Part shown: positions 43,071 through 55,000 of the stretch, piece after piece | Layout of the letters: every line of letters begins with the position of its first letter | Numbering within the stretch: position 1 is the stretch's first letter | Assembly: GCA_021030915.1 (NCBI GenBank) | Contig: JAGEMR010000009.1 | Coordinates: 484,860 to 548,859 of the forward strand | Direction of reading: 5' to 3' | Source: Astrothelium macrocarpum | Lineage: Eukaryota > Ascomycota > Dothideomycetes > Trypetheliales > Trypetheliaceae | Length of the DNA: 64,000 nt | Notes under the pieces: model-generated | The model's database searches: none | What the model was told of the DNA's origin: nothing | The model's input: the letters and a program-made list of their open reading frames with translations, nothing else | Position numbers and translations under genes: made by a program

Positions 43071-46000
43071 ATGGCTCCTCCGGTAGTTGAGACTCCTTCA
43101 ACTGTTCAAGAGAGCCCTGCAGGCCAGCTTGACGGGAATGAAGAGATGTCCGCAATGTTGACACAAGCTACTGCTGCAGCTCAAACCTCTACCGTGGATG
43201 TCGAAGGCGCGAATCGCCCAGCAACCTCTTCTGCGAGTCCTGGAGAGCATCGCCGCGATGGTGCAGAAGCCGATCAGCCGTGCGATGCACCTATTCTGAG
43301 TGTTTTTGTTCAATGGGCTGATCTTGTGTCATAGACTTACTGATGCTGGACCTGCTCCACCTGATGCTACCGTGAGGTATGAAGATCTAGTGCACGATCC
43401 ATCCGAAAACTCTGTTCCACCCCCAGCATACGGTGAACACTATGGGACAATTGACAGCGATCAAGATGGGCTTGGGACAAATGCAAGGGTTGCAGGTCAG
43501 CATCAATGAGTTCGGCATGAGAGATTGAGCGCTCATTGTGACAGACGACGGCCGCGTCAATATTCGAATTCGTCAAAAGTCAAAGAGAATTTCAACTCTG
43601 CTCGCGCCTGCTTTGCGACATCAATTGGATGTGTCCGCCGATGATGCCGTTCCACCCCCACCATACATACCACCGTCGCTTGGAGGTCTTCCAGGTCAAA
43701 GTCCTCCGCCGCCGTTGAACATAGTGATACACGTGGTTGGCTCTCGCGGTGATGTGCAACCCTTTGTCGCTCTAGGAAAAGTATTGAAAGAAACATACGG
43801 ACATCGAGTACGCCTAGCTACCCACCCTGTCTTTAAAGATTTTGTCACAGAAAATGGGCTAGAGTTCTTTAGCATATCAGGAGATCCTGCTGAACTGATG
43901 GCTTTCATGGTCAAAAATCCTGGTTTGATGCCTGGTTTTGATACGTTAAGAAGCGGAGACATTGGGAAACGCCGAAGAGGAATAGCAGGCATGCTCAAGG
44001 GTTGCTGGCGTTCATGTATTGAAGCCGGCGACGGGATGGACGTAGGCCTGGATAGTGCCATCGAAGACTGGATGAGCTCTTCCACTTCTTCCTATCTCAG
44101 GGAAGACCCTTGCGCTAAACCGTTTGTTGCTGATGCTATCATTGCGAATCCTCCTAGTTTTGCTCATATACATTGTGCCGAGAAGCTTGGTATACCGTTA
44201 CACATGATGTTCACGTATGTTTTCCTCACATCTTTCACTTCTTGGAGTCGAGGCTAAAGTATTCAGAATGCCCTGGTCCCCAACTCAAGCGTTTCCTCAT
44301 CCCCTTGCCAATATCCAGTCCAGTGACGCCGACACTCGCCTAAGCAATTTCATCTCATATGCACTTGTGGACATGATGACTTGGCAAGGTCTTGGAGATG
44401 TCATAAATCGTTTCCGACACCAAAGTCTTGGTCTCGAACCAATAAGTATAATGTGGGGCCCTGGAATGTTGGCCAGGTTAAAAGTACCTTACACTTACTG
44501 CTGGTAGGAAAGATGCTCGGTAGAGGAAATCAGTGAAACTAATCAAATCTGTAGGTCTCCGGCACTAATTCCCAAACCAAAAGATTGGAGGAATCACATT
44601 TCAATATCTGGCTTTTACTTTCTCAATCTTGCAACAAACTACGTACCACCTGCAGATCTCCGGGAATTCCTCGAAGCAGGCCCTCCTCCGGTGTATATTG
44701 GCTTCGGCTCAATAGTTGTCGACGACCCCAATGCAATGACGAAGCTCATTTTTGAAGCAGTGGAAAGGACTGGTCAAAGAGCTTTAGTATCAAAAGGATG
44801 GGGTGGCTTTGGAGCTGACCAAATTGGAATACCTGAAGGTGTATTTATGCTGGGAAATGTGCCTCACGACTGGCTCTTCAAGCATGTTTCTTGTGTCGTT
44901 CATCATGGCGGAGCTGGTACTACAGCAGCTGGAATTGCTGCAGGTCGTCCAACAGTTGTGGTGCCTTTCTTTGGAGACCAACCTTTCTGGGGCGCCATGG
45001 TCAATCGAGGAGGTGCCGGACCTCCGCCAATTCCGCATCAGCAATTGACTGCCGAGAAGTTGGCAGACGCAATTCTAGAAGCTCTCAAACCGTCTTCACT
45101 AGAAAAAGCGGCTGAATTAGCAGCCAAAGTCAATTCGGAAAAGGGAAGCGACAATGGAGCTGTCAGCTTTCACCAAATGTTAGATGTTGACAAAATGCGA
45201 TGCTCTCTTTGTCCCCAACGAGGAGCCGTATGGAGGATCAGACGCACCAATGTGAGGTTGAGCGCACTCGCGGCAACGACATTATCAAATGCCGGGCTGC
45301 TCAATTTCAATGAACTGAAACTGTAAGATTCTCAAAGATTGTCGTTAAAACTATACTGATTTTGAAAGTTACCGGCCACGCGAATATGACACAGACGACG
45401 GCCCGTGGGATCCCATCACCGGAGGTGCTTCAGCGCTTGTTGGAACCATTGGCACTATGTTCATGGGAGTTGCTGACTTCCCGATTGAAACTCTAAAGGC
45501 ACTTGGGATACATCCTGATTGTAGATCCAAAGCGAGTGAAAGCATTGGCAATTCTGCTGCGTCAAGTCAGTCTGCCCAGTCGACGAGAACTCATACAACA
45601 GTTCCATTCGAACGAAGGTCAGAAGAGGCTTTGAGCCATGCAGGTACTTCGACTACATCAGGAACCAGTTTGTCAGATCGAGATTCAACATCGGAGCCCG
45701 CTATGCGAGCTGAGCATCCTGCACCGCCCGAATATACGACTAGCCAGGACAGCGAAAAGTCCCCTTTGTCAAGCCCAGAAGCTCTGACGCCGACGGCAAG
45801 TCTTGAAAATGGTCGAAATGTGCGAGACTTGTCTCCTACGCATCTCTCTCCGACCGCCAGCCAGGACAGCAACCATCGCAACATCCTTGGATTGGCTCTT
45901 GGGGATGGAAGGCGAAGATCAGGTTCAAACTCGAGATCACATTCGAGGAACTCCTCGCCGAGCCGTCATGTTCCCTTGAGCCCACAATCAACTTCTCGCC

Positions 46001-47707
46001 AAAGAAGCCATTCCCGAGGGTCTTCCATGGATCCTGTAGAGCGCATTGACACTATCATGCATACGGGGAAAGGCATTCATCGCATGGTCGGCGCAGGCAT
46101 CAAATCTCCAATGGACTTTTCTTTGAATGTCGCCAGAGGATTTCATAACGCACCAAAGCTATACGGAGATGACACTGTGCGCCAGAATGACAAAATCACG
46201 GACCTGCAGAGCGGACTGAAGGCCGCTGGAAAGGTGAGTTGAAAACCTGCTTTTGGAAAGGAAAATATTAGACTCAGAATTGACAATTAATAGGAATTTG
46301 GGTACGGTCTATATGACGGTATTACAGGTTTAGTAACTCAGCCTATTTCGGGAGCCAAAAAAGAGGGTGCTGCGGGTTTTCTCAAAGGCGTGGGTAAAGG
46401 GATCGGTGGCATCGTGTTGAAGCCTAGTGCTGGTGAGTGATCTGGGAAATCTTATCAAACTTTAGTAACCTTGTGTCACAGGGGCATGGGCCATTCCAGG
46501 GTACACATTCAAGGGTATATACCAGGAACTACAGAAGCGTGTGGGGTCTAGCTCGCAGAACTATATCATAGCCGCTCGGGTAACCCAGGGTCATGATGAT
46601 TGGCAGAATTGTCCCAGAGAAGAGAAGCAGGAAATCATTCGCAAGTGGAATATCCTCAAGAAGGATCTGAAGAAGAAAAAGAATCCGGGCCAAGAACAAA
46701 TCGAACACATGCACGCATTTGTGAGCGAACACAAGGAGCGGAAGCGTAGTTGGCAGGAGAGACGTAAGGCGAAGAGATCCGGCTCCATCCCACAAATCAA
46801 GACGCCAAGTGAATCCCAAGAGTCAGTTGCGACCAGCCAACTTGCCACGGACCCTGTCAATCCTATCACAGATAGGGTAGAATTGCCTGCCCAAGAAAGA
46901 GGAATGATAATCGATGAAGAGGATGATGAAGAAGCCGAGCGGGCTGAGCTGGAAGAAGCGATCCGAAAGTCTGTCACAGAGAGTTCACGTGGAGATCCCG
47001 AGCAAGACGAAATGATCGAGCGAGCGATCCGGGCGAGCCTCGCAGAGCTGGACCGCGAAAGGATATCGGCGCATGAGACGGATGAAGATGCGATGAAGAG
47101 AGCGATGCAGGCGAGTCTAGAGGAGGCACATCGATTTGCAGATCTATCTGATCAGCCTGACATCCCGGAGCAAGACTTGGAAGAGGCGATTCGTAGAAGC
47201 ATGTTGGAATCCAAATCCATTCATGCTCGACACAATCATATATTGCCACCATCATACGATGATGCTACATCGGAATCAGCTCTTGATGCAGAACGAGAGG
47301 CTGCATTATCAAGAGAGTACGAGGAAGCAGAGGAAGACGACTTGCAAAAGGCAATGGATGCATCCAAAGCTTCGCATTCGGAGCACGAGGAAAGAAACGC
47401 CGCCACGGCTCGTGAGTACGAGCAGGCGGAGGAAGACGAGATCCAAAAGGCCATCAACGCGTCTAAAGCTGCCCATGAGGACCGTAATGATGAGATGACG
47501 CGTCAGAAAACTGAGGAAGAAATCGTCATGGAGTACGTTAAGAAGCAAAGTCTTGCTGAGGAAGAGCACAGACAGAGCATGCTTGCGAAGGGGAAGGGTC
47601 GAGTAACAGAAGAGGATGATGATGAGGAGCATCAGGAGGATTTGAAGCGAGCCATTGCTATGAGTAAGCAGCGTGAAGGCGAGGATGGAGAGAGCTCAAA
47701 TGCTTGA
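43071..47707 (+). CDS. Family 28 glycosyltransferase (sterol glucosyltransferase-like) with C-terminal UIM array
   Basis: Eight exons (43071..43279, 43335..43495, 43545..44214, 44267..44503, 44555..45322, 45369..46233, 46294..46432, 46482..47707) join in frame to 1424 residues. After a disordered N-terminus, the GT28 N-terminal domain starts near residue 180 (IHVVGSRGDVQPFVALGK). The C-terminal donor-sugar domain holds YIGFGSIVVDDP and VVHHGGAGTTAAGIAAGRP near 540. This is the UDP-glucose:sterol glucosyltransferase (Atg26/UGT80) pattern without the GRAM/PH domains of Atg26. A Ser-rich linker, a conserved block (ITGLVTQPISGAKKEG, GYTFKGIYQEL) and an acidic region follow. From about 1140 there are seven to eight ubiquitin-interacting-motif-like repeats, such as ELEEAIRKS, MIERAIRAS, AMKRAMQAS, DLEEAIRRS, DLQKAMDAS, EIQKAINAS and DLKRAIAMS. 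The substrate is unproven. Confidence 0.9.
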
Positions 47708-48077
47708 TATTTGGACGTTGTTTTTAGGAGGATACCCTTAGCGCGATGGCCTTTGTAAGCCACGATTCTGTACATGCATTTGACTTTCTGTCGCGAAGAT
47801 TTTCTATCGTGAAGAGACAAATACTTGAGAGTTGTAGTCCCGAGTCGATGTTTGCTCTACATAACGCCGATTCACGAATATGATATCTGAGTGGAAAATT
47901 CCCGCCATGACTCAGTCTCTTACTCATAGCTAGACCAGATAGTCTCTTCACCATACCAAAGTTCCGACTATGGCTCAGCAAGCAGGAATTTTGTATTCCC
48001 TGTGCTCAATCATTGCTGCCGTGACATTTGTTCTCGCTGCTGCATCTTTCGCTGACACGCCCATTATCACAAACTCC
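47708..48077. other. Convergent intergenic, 370 bp
   Basis: Shared 3' flank of the glycosyltransferase gene (plus) and TIM10 (minus). No gene. Confidence 0.5.
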
Positions 48078-48414
48078 TCACATCCCGCCCATACCTCCCA
48101 TGCCGCCTGCTGCAGCGCTCTGGCTCTGCATCTTCTCGCTGACTTTGATATTGACATCGAAGAACTTTGACGCGCACCGGTCGAGGCAGACTGACTCTCC
48201 CTTGTTCAATTCGCCTTCACGGTAGTCGGCAGGCACGCATTTGCGGTGGCAGGAGTCGGACAGTCTAAAGGAATAGTTAGAATTTGTAATACTGCGAGGA
48301 TTGGCGTCTCCCTTTCCTGTTGAACATGTCGGAAACCATCTCGACTTCAGCTTCGGCGGCCGCGATCTTCTCGGCGGAGGAGGGCTGTGGGCGTTGGCCG
48401 AAGAGGAAGGACAT
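48078..48414 (-). CDS. TIM10: Mitochondrial import chaperone Tim10, with non-canonical intron donor
   Basis: Two minus-strand exons, 48414..48317 and 48264..48078, give 94 residues: MSFLFGQRPQPSSAEKI, VEMVSDMFNR, then LSDSCHRKC and CLDRC, the twin CX3C motifs (Cys38/42 and 59/63) of small Tim proteins. The Met-Gly-rich end (GGMGGMGGM) also fits. Tim10 pairs with Tim9 in the intermembrane space to escort carrier precursors. The 52-nt intron has a good branch (TTCTAACT) and acceptor (TTTAG), but the exon end AACAG is followed by GAAAGG where GTAAGG would be expected. The only GT nearby, 8 nt inside exon 1, would delete the conserved Phe-Asn-Arg; reading through gives a truncated protein without any CX3C motif. 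It could be a GA-AG intron, an edited base or a sequence error. Divergent from MSK1. Confidence 0.88.
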
Positions 48415-48845
48415 GATGGAGCGGTTTTTTGCTGTACGAGAGAAATTGAAAGGAGGTTCTTTTCGTTTTCCTGGTAGATAACGGTGTTGACCTTTGATTA
48501 CAGTAGCCTTGACATGGAAGATAATTTCCCTCGGAGGTGAAGCTTTGACGTCGGAGAGCTGCCCGAGCTTGGGACCTCCTGTCATGCACCGAGTAAACAC
48601 AAAACAGTCAGAGTATTTCAGCGTTTTCTCGTTTCTGATGCTCGCGGAGATGGTGAATGTGTAGGAATTTTTTTCTTTCACAGCTGGGATTGAAGTAAGT
48701 CACCATTGCGATACCTTTTCCCAAATGATTCATCCAAGTACAGAATGAATGAACTAGTAATATTTACCAAACTCATTTTACGCGCAAGACCGCTGTCAAT
48801 TGTACGAGAATCAATGACATTAGAATCTAGCTAATAGGCTTCAGG
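48415..48845. promoter_or_regulatory. Divergent promoter between TIM10 and MSK1
   Basis: 431 bp separate the starts of two nuclear genes for mitochondrial proteins, read in opposite directions. A minus-strand frame that continues upstream of the TIM10 Met (to 48681) is leader sequence. Co-regulation through this shared region is likely but not shown. Confidence 0.55.
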
Positions 48846-50743
48846 ATGCGTTCTCAAAATTTCCTCTTTCTAAGACCGTATCGAGCTCTACCCATCCTTT
48901 CACGGCATTCTTCATACAAATATTTTTACGACGCCTGGCGTTATGGTTGCCAACGTTACATTGCTACCATGGCGAACGGCGCTGGCGAGCCGAATATGCC
49001 CAATGAATATCAGAAGCGAATGAACAAATTGCGGCACAAGGACATCGGGAAGCTCTACCCTCGTGTAGAAAGAGATGGGAAAGCTCAAATAAAATCTCCA
49101 AGAGATATACGCGCAGAGTATTCTCATCTGAAGAATGGTGAAGTTAATGGAGACATAATTGTCACGGTCAATGGTACAGTACATTACCTTCACTTTTATG
49201 GACGGTATTAAAAAGTCCAGGTAGAATACGTTCACACCGATCAGCTGGTTCCAAGTTAGTCTTCTACGATATCAATGAAGGCGAAAGTAGCGTTCAGGCT
49301 CTCTGTAATCTTGCAAACATCAAACAAGAGCTTCACAACGTATCCGACCCTGCACAGGTGGGATCTAACGGACCAGACGATATCGTGGCGGAATGGAAGA
49401 GTTCGACGCAAATATTGAGGAAAGGTGATTGGGTCTGTGAGTTGCAATCCATTCCATCATTGAAACAAGCCGAGCTTATTGAACGACAGCGATCACGGGC
49501 TATCCGTCCCGCACACGATCCGGTGAACTTTCAATCACGGCCATAAGAGCGCCCCAGATCATGACAACATCCTTACACCAGGTTCCAGATGAGCTTACTG
49601 ATCCTGAAAGGCGTAGCCGTAGTCCTCATGTTGATCTCATCGTCAACAGACGGCCAAGAGACACCCTTCGAATGAGACATCATGTTGAAAAATACATACG
49701 AGAGTTTCTCGAGGCCCACGACTTAATACATCTGAGGACTCCAACGCTTTCGGCTAGTGTTGGAGGCGCAACTGCAAAACCATTCACAACTTCGACGACA
49801 GAATTCCCAGAAAATGAGCTAAGCCTGAGAATTGCACCAGAGCTGTTTCTGAAACGACTGCTTGTGGGCGGTATTGAAGGAGTATATGAAATGGGTCAGT
49901 CGTTTAGGAACGAAGGTAAAGCAGGAATTAGGTTTCTGAAATAACTTCTCTTGACTCTTCCCAGGTATTGACACCACTCACAATCCTGAATTTACGACCT
50001 GTGAATTTTACAAACCGTTTGCAACGCTAGAAGACTTGATCAAGATGACAGAAGGCATGTTTTCCGGTCTTGCCCAACACACCGCGGCTCTGAAGCAGAA
50101 CGAGTTACAATCGCTTGAGCCACTCAACATCGACTTCTCAACGCCATTCAAACGTCTCGAATTCATCCCCACCATTGAGGCAGCCATCGGCCGCTCGCTT
50201 CCAAATCTAAGCGATCCTTCGACCTCCCAGCAAGCACTCACCTCTCTCTTCCACGAAATAAACCTCGAAATCCCCACCTCCCCCTCCCTCCCTCGCCTCC
50301 TCGACGCCCTCTCGTCGATCTACATCGAACCCCAATGCACCGTCCCAACCTTCATCACGCACCACCCCGAATGCCTCTCCCCGCTCTCCAAATCCTTCTC
50401 CGACCCAGCCAGCGGTCAGCGCATCGCCGCGCGCGTCGAGCTCTTCATCGCCGGCCGCGAATACGTCAACGCCTACGAGGAGGAGAACTCGCCCTTCGAG
50501 CAGCGCCGCAAGTTCCAGGAACAGCTCGCCCACCGCCATGCCCACGGCGACGAGGAAGGCCCGCCTACCGTGGACGAGAGCTATCTTGAGGCGCTCGAGT
50601 GGGGGTTGCCCCCGACGGGCGGCTGGGGATGCGGTGTGGATCGCATGTGTATGCTGTTTTCGGGGGCGAGCAGGATTAGTGATGTGTTGAGCTTTGGGAA
50701 CTTAAGGAATGTGGTGGCGCTGGCGCAGGTTGTGCGGAAATGA
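48846..50743 (+). CDS. MSK1: Lysyl-tRNA synthetase, mitochondrial
   Basis: Four exons (48846..49173, 49221..49436, 49490..49915, 49965..50743) give 582 residues; introns are 47, 53 and 49 nt. The start at 48846 gives a basic, acid-poor presequence (MRSQNFLFLRPYRALPILSRH), so mitochondrial import is likely; a later Met (48969) could give a shorter form. The N-terminal OB-fold anticodon-binding domain contains GRIRSHRSAGSKLVFYDI and GDWVSITGYPSRT. The class II catalytic core has RHHVEKYIREFLEAHDLIHLRTPTL (cut here by my own limit, at about 225-250), motif 2 at SFRNEGIDTTHNPEFTTCEFY, and motif 3 at GWGCGVDRMCML. It charges mitochondrial tRNA-Lys. Exon 4 switches on the sense strand from C-rich (50200-50580) to G-rich (50590-50780). 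Confidence 0.95.
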
Positions 50744-51540
50744 TTGGCGTTGCTGGCGGTTTGGTGGAGGATGTTGCTCTCAGCCGTTTGTGACTTGAAA
50801 ACTTGATTTTCTCGAAGGTCGGATTTGATGCAGCATTCGATTTAATGCATGTATTATTGGCGCAGTGTTCTACTGGAATCTTGCTGACTTGCTTTGCAAG
50901 GGTTTTTTGGTCAAATTTGGGTACCATCTAGTCTTTAAGACTCCTTTAAACAGCGGATAGCGAGGCAAGATAGCTCTAGTAACTTGTTCAACTGGACGCT
51001 CAGGTAGGCGTGTTACCAGTCGGCTCCACTCCTTAATGGAACGTTTACCAGACGTGAAATTGAATGTGAAAGATTTGTATATATTTAAATCCGTCGTCCT
51101 ACGACTAACACGCTGTATGCATCGAACATTCTCGGATTTTGAAAACGAGACGCCTTCAGTCACATCGACTAACCCTATCACAATAGTTCATAGTTGATTG
51201 CTCTACAAATCCTAACGAATGTAGCGCATACGCGAATAAAATGAAAAGCTGTATGCACAAAACTGAACTTTCGATCTCATTTTTCGTACCAAACGTCATA
51301 TGAAACTTCGTGTCTTGACCGGCTCGACATATATTTGGGCCATGAGTTGCTGATATCACATTTATGGATTAGGGTTGTGACAGTACGCCCTACGTACATC
51401 GCGAAAAGGGCTTCCACCGCCCGCTGGTGTGGCTGCTACTGTACCGAACTGCGAGGGCCAACGAGCAATGGTCTTGAATTACCTGTGCTTTTGCCCTGAA
51501 ATGGTTTTTAGTTAAGCTTACGTATGTTGTTACTGGAAGC

Positions 51541-51560
51541 TAAGGTACCTTAAGGTACCT
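51541..51560. repeat. Two direct copies of a 10-bp unit containing a palindrome
   Basis: TAAGGTACCT occurs twice in a row; each copy holds the palindrome AGGTACCT. CCTACC follows. It could be a protein-binding site or a short mobile-element trace; nothing else supports either. Confidence 0.6.
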
Positions 51561-51771
51561 CCTACCTACCGCTGAGGAGCCATGGTAGCTGTTACCATAT
51601 ATGGTCAGTGCGTATATAGCCACTTCTGCTGCTGCTTCAGCACTTAGACCTCAATAGTTCGATCTCATCTTGTGAACTTCCACATACTCTCCCAACAATG
51701 GAGTCACTATTGCTAGGCGAGGCACCAAGCACAATGCTGGAGCGGTTCATACCGGTAGCCGAACGAGGCTC

Positions 51772-51815
51772 GAGAAAGCCTGGAGAAAGCCTGGAGAAAG
51801 CCTGGAGAGAGCCTT
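51772..51815. repeat. 11-bp tandem repeat, four copies
   Basis: The unit GAGAAAGCCTG is present in three perfect copies and one imperfect last copy (GAGAGAGCCTT). It lies in non-coding sequence about 250 bp upstream of the NACHT gene start. Confidence 0.85.
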
Positions 51816-52068
51816 GAGGGCCCCTCGAGGAAGCCGACTCATCATGTTTTGGTAGCATCAGCAGCCTCGTTCAATACTTCCTGAACGTGCCTCGAAGCTT
51901 TAATTTCTGATTTCATTGATCTGGCTTTATCACTGCTGCAGAAAATATCCATCAGGTACAATGCCTTTGTGTATTTGCAGTACATTTGCTTACAGCTTCA
52001 GCAGAAAACAGAGAAGCCTTCGCGCTGCCAATATAACGCCTTTGCCTCTCCGTAAATTCCTTGAGTCT

Positions 52069-55000
52069 ATGTCTCTACACCGCGATGATGGCCACGACCA
52101 GACGTGAGGGCGACGTAGATCAAGGTCAGGAACAAATCTAACATTTTCATTAGTAGCTCTGGCCGCAATCTATTCTATGGGTCAATACGATCGTTCCACG
52201 ATGCACTGGCGGAGAAAGAGCAGCAAGAGTTTGGATCTGTGTTCAAAAATCTCAGTAATTGTGATGAGATGATCCAGGACATTGAAAGGACATGTGAGAA
52301 TGAGTTCTACCGCATTGGGCCCGTGATGAGGTTTTGTGAACACGTTAAACGTCTCTCTGCGTCTTTGTCTCCATATTTCGACGCGATCGGTAGTCTTGTG
52401 CAATCAGATCCCAATATAGCAGGACTAGTGTGGGGATCTATCCTCGTCGTCTTCAAGGTAATCCTCAGAACCCTCTTTCCCCGATCCAACTGAATATCTC
52501 GCAAGTTATGTCAGAACTACAGTACATTCGTCGAAAAACTGTCCACCGTGCTACAAAGAATGTCCCAAGAACTAGAAATTCTGGATTTTCACGGCGTTAA
52601 TGTTCAGAGCGCCTTGCGTAGTCTCAAGGATCACCAATCAAGTCGCAGACTTACAGAAGCACTGTCACTCCTATACCGAGACGTTATTGAACTATGCCAT
52701 CGGCTGTACCGCATGTTCTCGAGCAAGGCAAAAGGTATTGTACTCGTAAACATTCTGACAAGCATTTCTAACCTACGCATCAAGCCTGGCGAAAAGTGAA
52801 AGTGCACGTAGGGGTCGCTTGGAAACCGTTTGACGCTTACTTTGCGAGCTCTCTGGAACGCTTCAGACATCACAAGAAACTTCTCAAGCTTGAGATCGAG
52901 GCTGCATCTTCAACAGAGCTTTTGAGCGCTTATGGTGACATTGAGAAAGGAATTGCAACAGCCAATCAACGCTCAGACCTTCTTCTTGAAGACATAATTC
53001 GTATGGTGATTCTTTGCCTCAACGCATAAAAAAAATTGATTCCTGTACAGAAATCAAGACCGACAGCTTAAAAGCATGGATACATCCAACGCCGTGGCTG
53101 CCTATACTTGAGACTTCTCTGAGCAATCGTTCCCCAGGCACAGGAAAGTGGATGCTTGATCATGAAAGTTACACTACATGGAAAGATGCAGGTAATCAAG
53201 CATCTGCACACTGTCCGCCTGAGCGAACTAGCGAGCTTCTCTCCATCCAAGGTAGGACATGTTCCCAAGAGAAAGTAACAGGATTAATTGGAAGTAGCCA
53301 AGCCAGGATACGGTAAAACAATGCTTTGTGCTACCATAATAGAGGACCTCCGTCATCTTCCAGATTCCGAATCCGAGCAGTGTGTATGTTTCTATTTCTT
53401 TGACAAGCAAAATCTTCACGTCAGCAGTTCAGACTCGGCTTTTCGCGCAGTTCTAATACAAATCCTTCGCTCAAATCGACATGATAGAGAAGTTCTGGAT
53501 TTGGCCCTATTGATGAAGGAGAACGATGGCAGCGGCCAAATGACAGCATCTCCCGCACAAGTTCGCGATCTGCTAAGCGTTGTTTTATCAAGATCCCCAA
53601 GAACAATATTGGTATTTGATGGTATAGAGTGCTCCGATAGCCAGGAGTTTCTTCAACTACTGGATCGCATGGTATTTGACCTTCAATGCAAGGTTCTCTT
53701 TTCTGGAAGGCCTACTGTCTCAGCAATAGGTCTGGAAAATTTGAGGGTGAACATCATTCGCCTGGAAGAATATGCGAATTTGTCTGATATCGAATCATAC
53801 CTTAGACCACACATGGAAGAAATGATCAAGACTGATAAGTTGGAGAAGAGAGAGTCTACAGAGCTCGTTGTTAAACAAATCGCCCAGCGATCCCGTTCAA
53901 TGTTCCTTTGGGCGACCCTAATGGTTAAATACCTTGACTCTGAGTTCATTAGCCCAGGAGAGCGTCATGAGGCCATCGAAAACATGAACCTATTTGAAGA
54001 CCTAGATTTGCTATATTTTAAGATCTTTCAACAAATTCGAAAAAAGGCGCCTGACAGGAAGTCGTGGGCCAATGTTCAAAGACTGTTTAAGTGGGTGGCA
54101 TTTGCAGCTCGCCCTCTGTCGGCAACAGAGTTGCGAGTGGTACTAGCTCTGGAGGTTGGCAAAGCGACCACGACATCGCGGTTTCTTACGAGAGACTTGG
54201 ACAGATTTCAAGAAACGGTGCGCAAAATGTCAGGATCTCTGGTTGACTTTAACCAAGATGAAACTGCCCGATTTATACACTTGTCAGTTTTGGAATTCTT
54301 GACCGATGCTCTTCAATCTGAACACACTGGCACTGAACGCCTGTATATCAATCCAGAGTCGACTCATTGCACGATGGCGATTAGTTGCTTATCGTACTTG
54401 GTGTACGATATTCCGAATGGACCGCTTTCCGGTACATCTCACGATTGTAATAACAAGAGCGGTATCATATCAAAATTTCCCTTGCTTTTGTACTCGACTC
54501 AGTTCTGGACGTTTCACGGATACTGGGGGCTTGCAGTAGACCAGCGTCGAAGAAACAGTTCGGCAAAACAACAAGCCGGTCTTCTCTCTTGGGCAATTAG
54601 GTTTTTCTTAGATAAGATATCGGTGACCACCTGGATTGAAGCTAGTTGGACGTTTGGCAATCCCCCTTCTCTTGATCTTTTGCCCGATCGCGCCTCTATT
54701 AAGTTTGAGTTCAATGGTTCTCATTGGAGCGACCTGTTACTGTCGTTCTTCAGCGATCTAACACAACTAAATACAAGTTGGGCTCATCTCCTTCAAGTAG
54801 ATCCAACCGAGATATAGAAACCCAGCATTCTAACATTCACCTCCTCAAGGTTTTAGGTTGAGACACGTGATAGAAAATTGACGTCCCTGGCTAGCGCTCC
54901 AGCCGAGGGCTCTTTGAATCCGGCCATACGCCAGGAGGATGCTATTTTGATTTCCTCAACGTGCTCCTCAGATGGTACTAAGGTGGCAATGATTAAAGTT

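Larger units (their letters stand above)
50744..52068. other. Intergenic, about 1.3 kb, start of second accessory block
   Basis: Between MSK1 and the NACHT gene, both plus. AT-rich middle (about 51050-51330), a 10-bp direct repeat at 51541-51560 and an 11-bp tandem repeat at 51772-51815, both listed separately. Minus-strand frame 51637-51858 is a by-product of the tandem repeat and is not called. Confidence 0.45.

Noticed and set aside
47970..48170. Plus-strand ORF with signal-peptide-like start
   Set aside because: Antisense to the second exon of TIM10, which is certain from the twin CX3C motifs.
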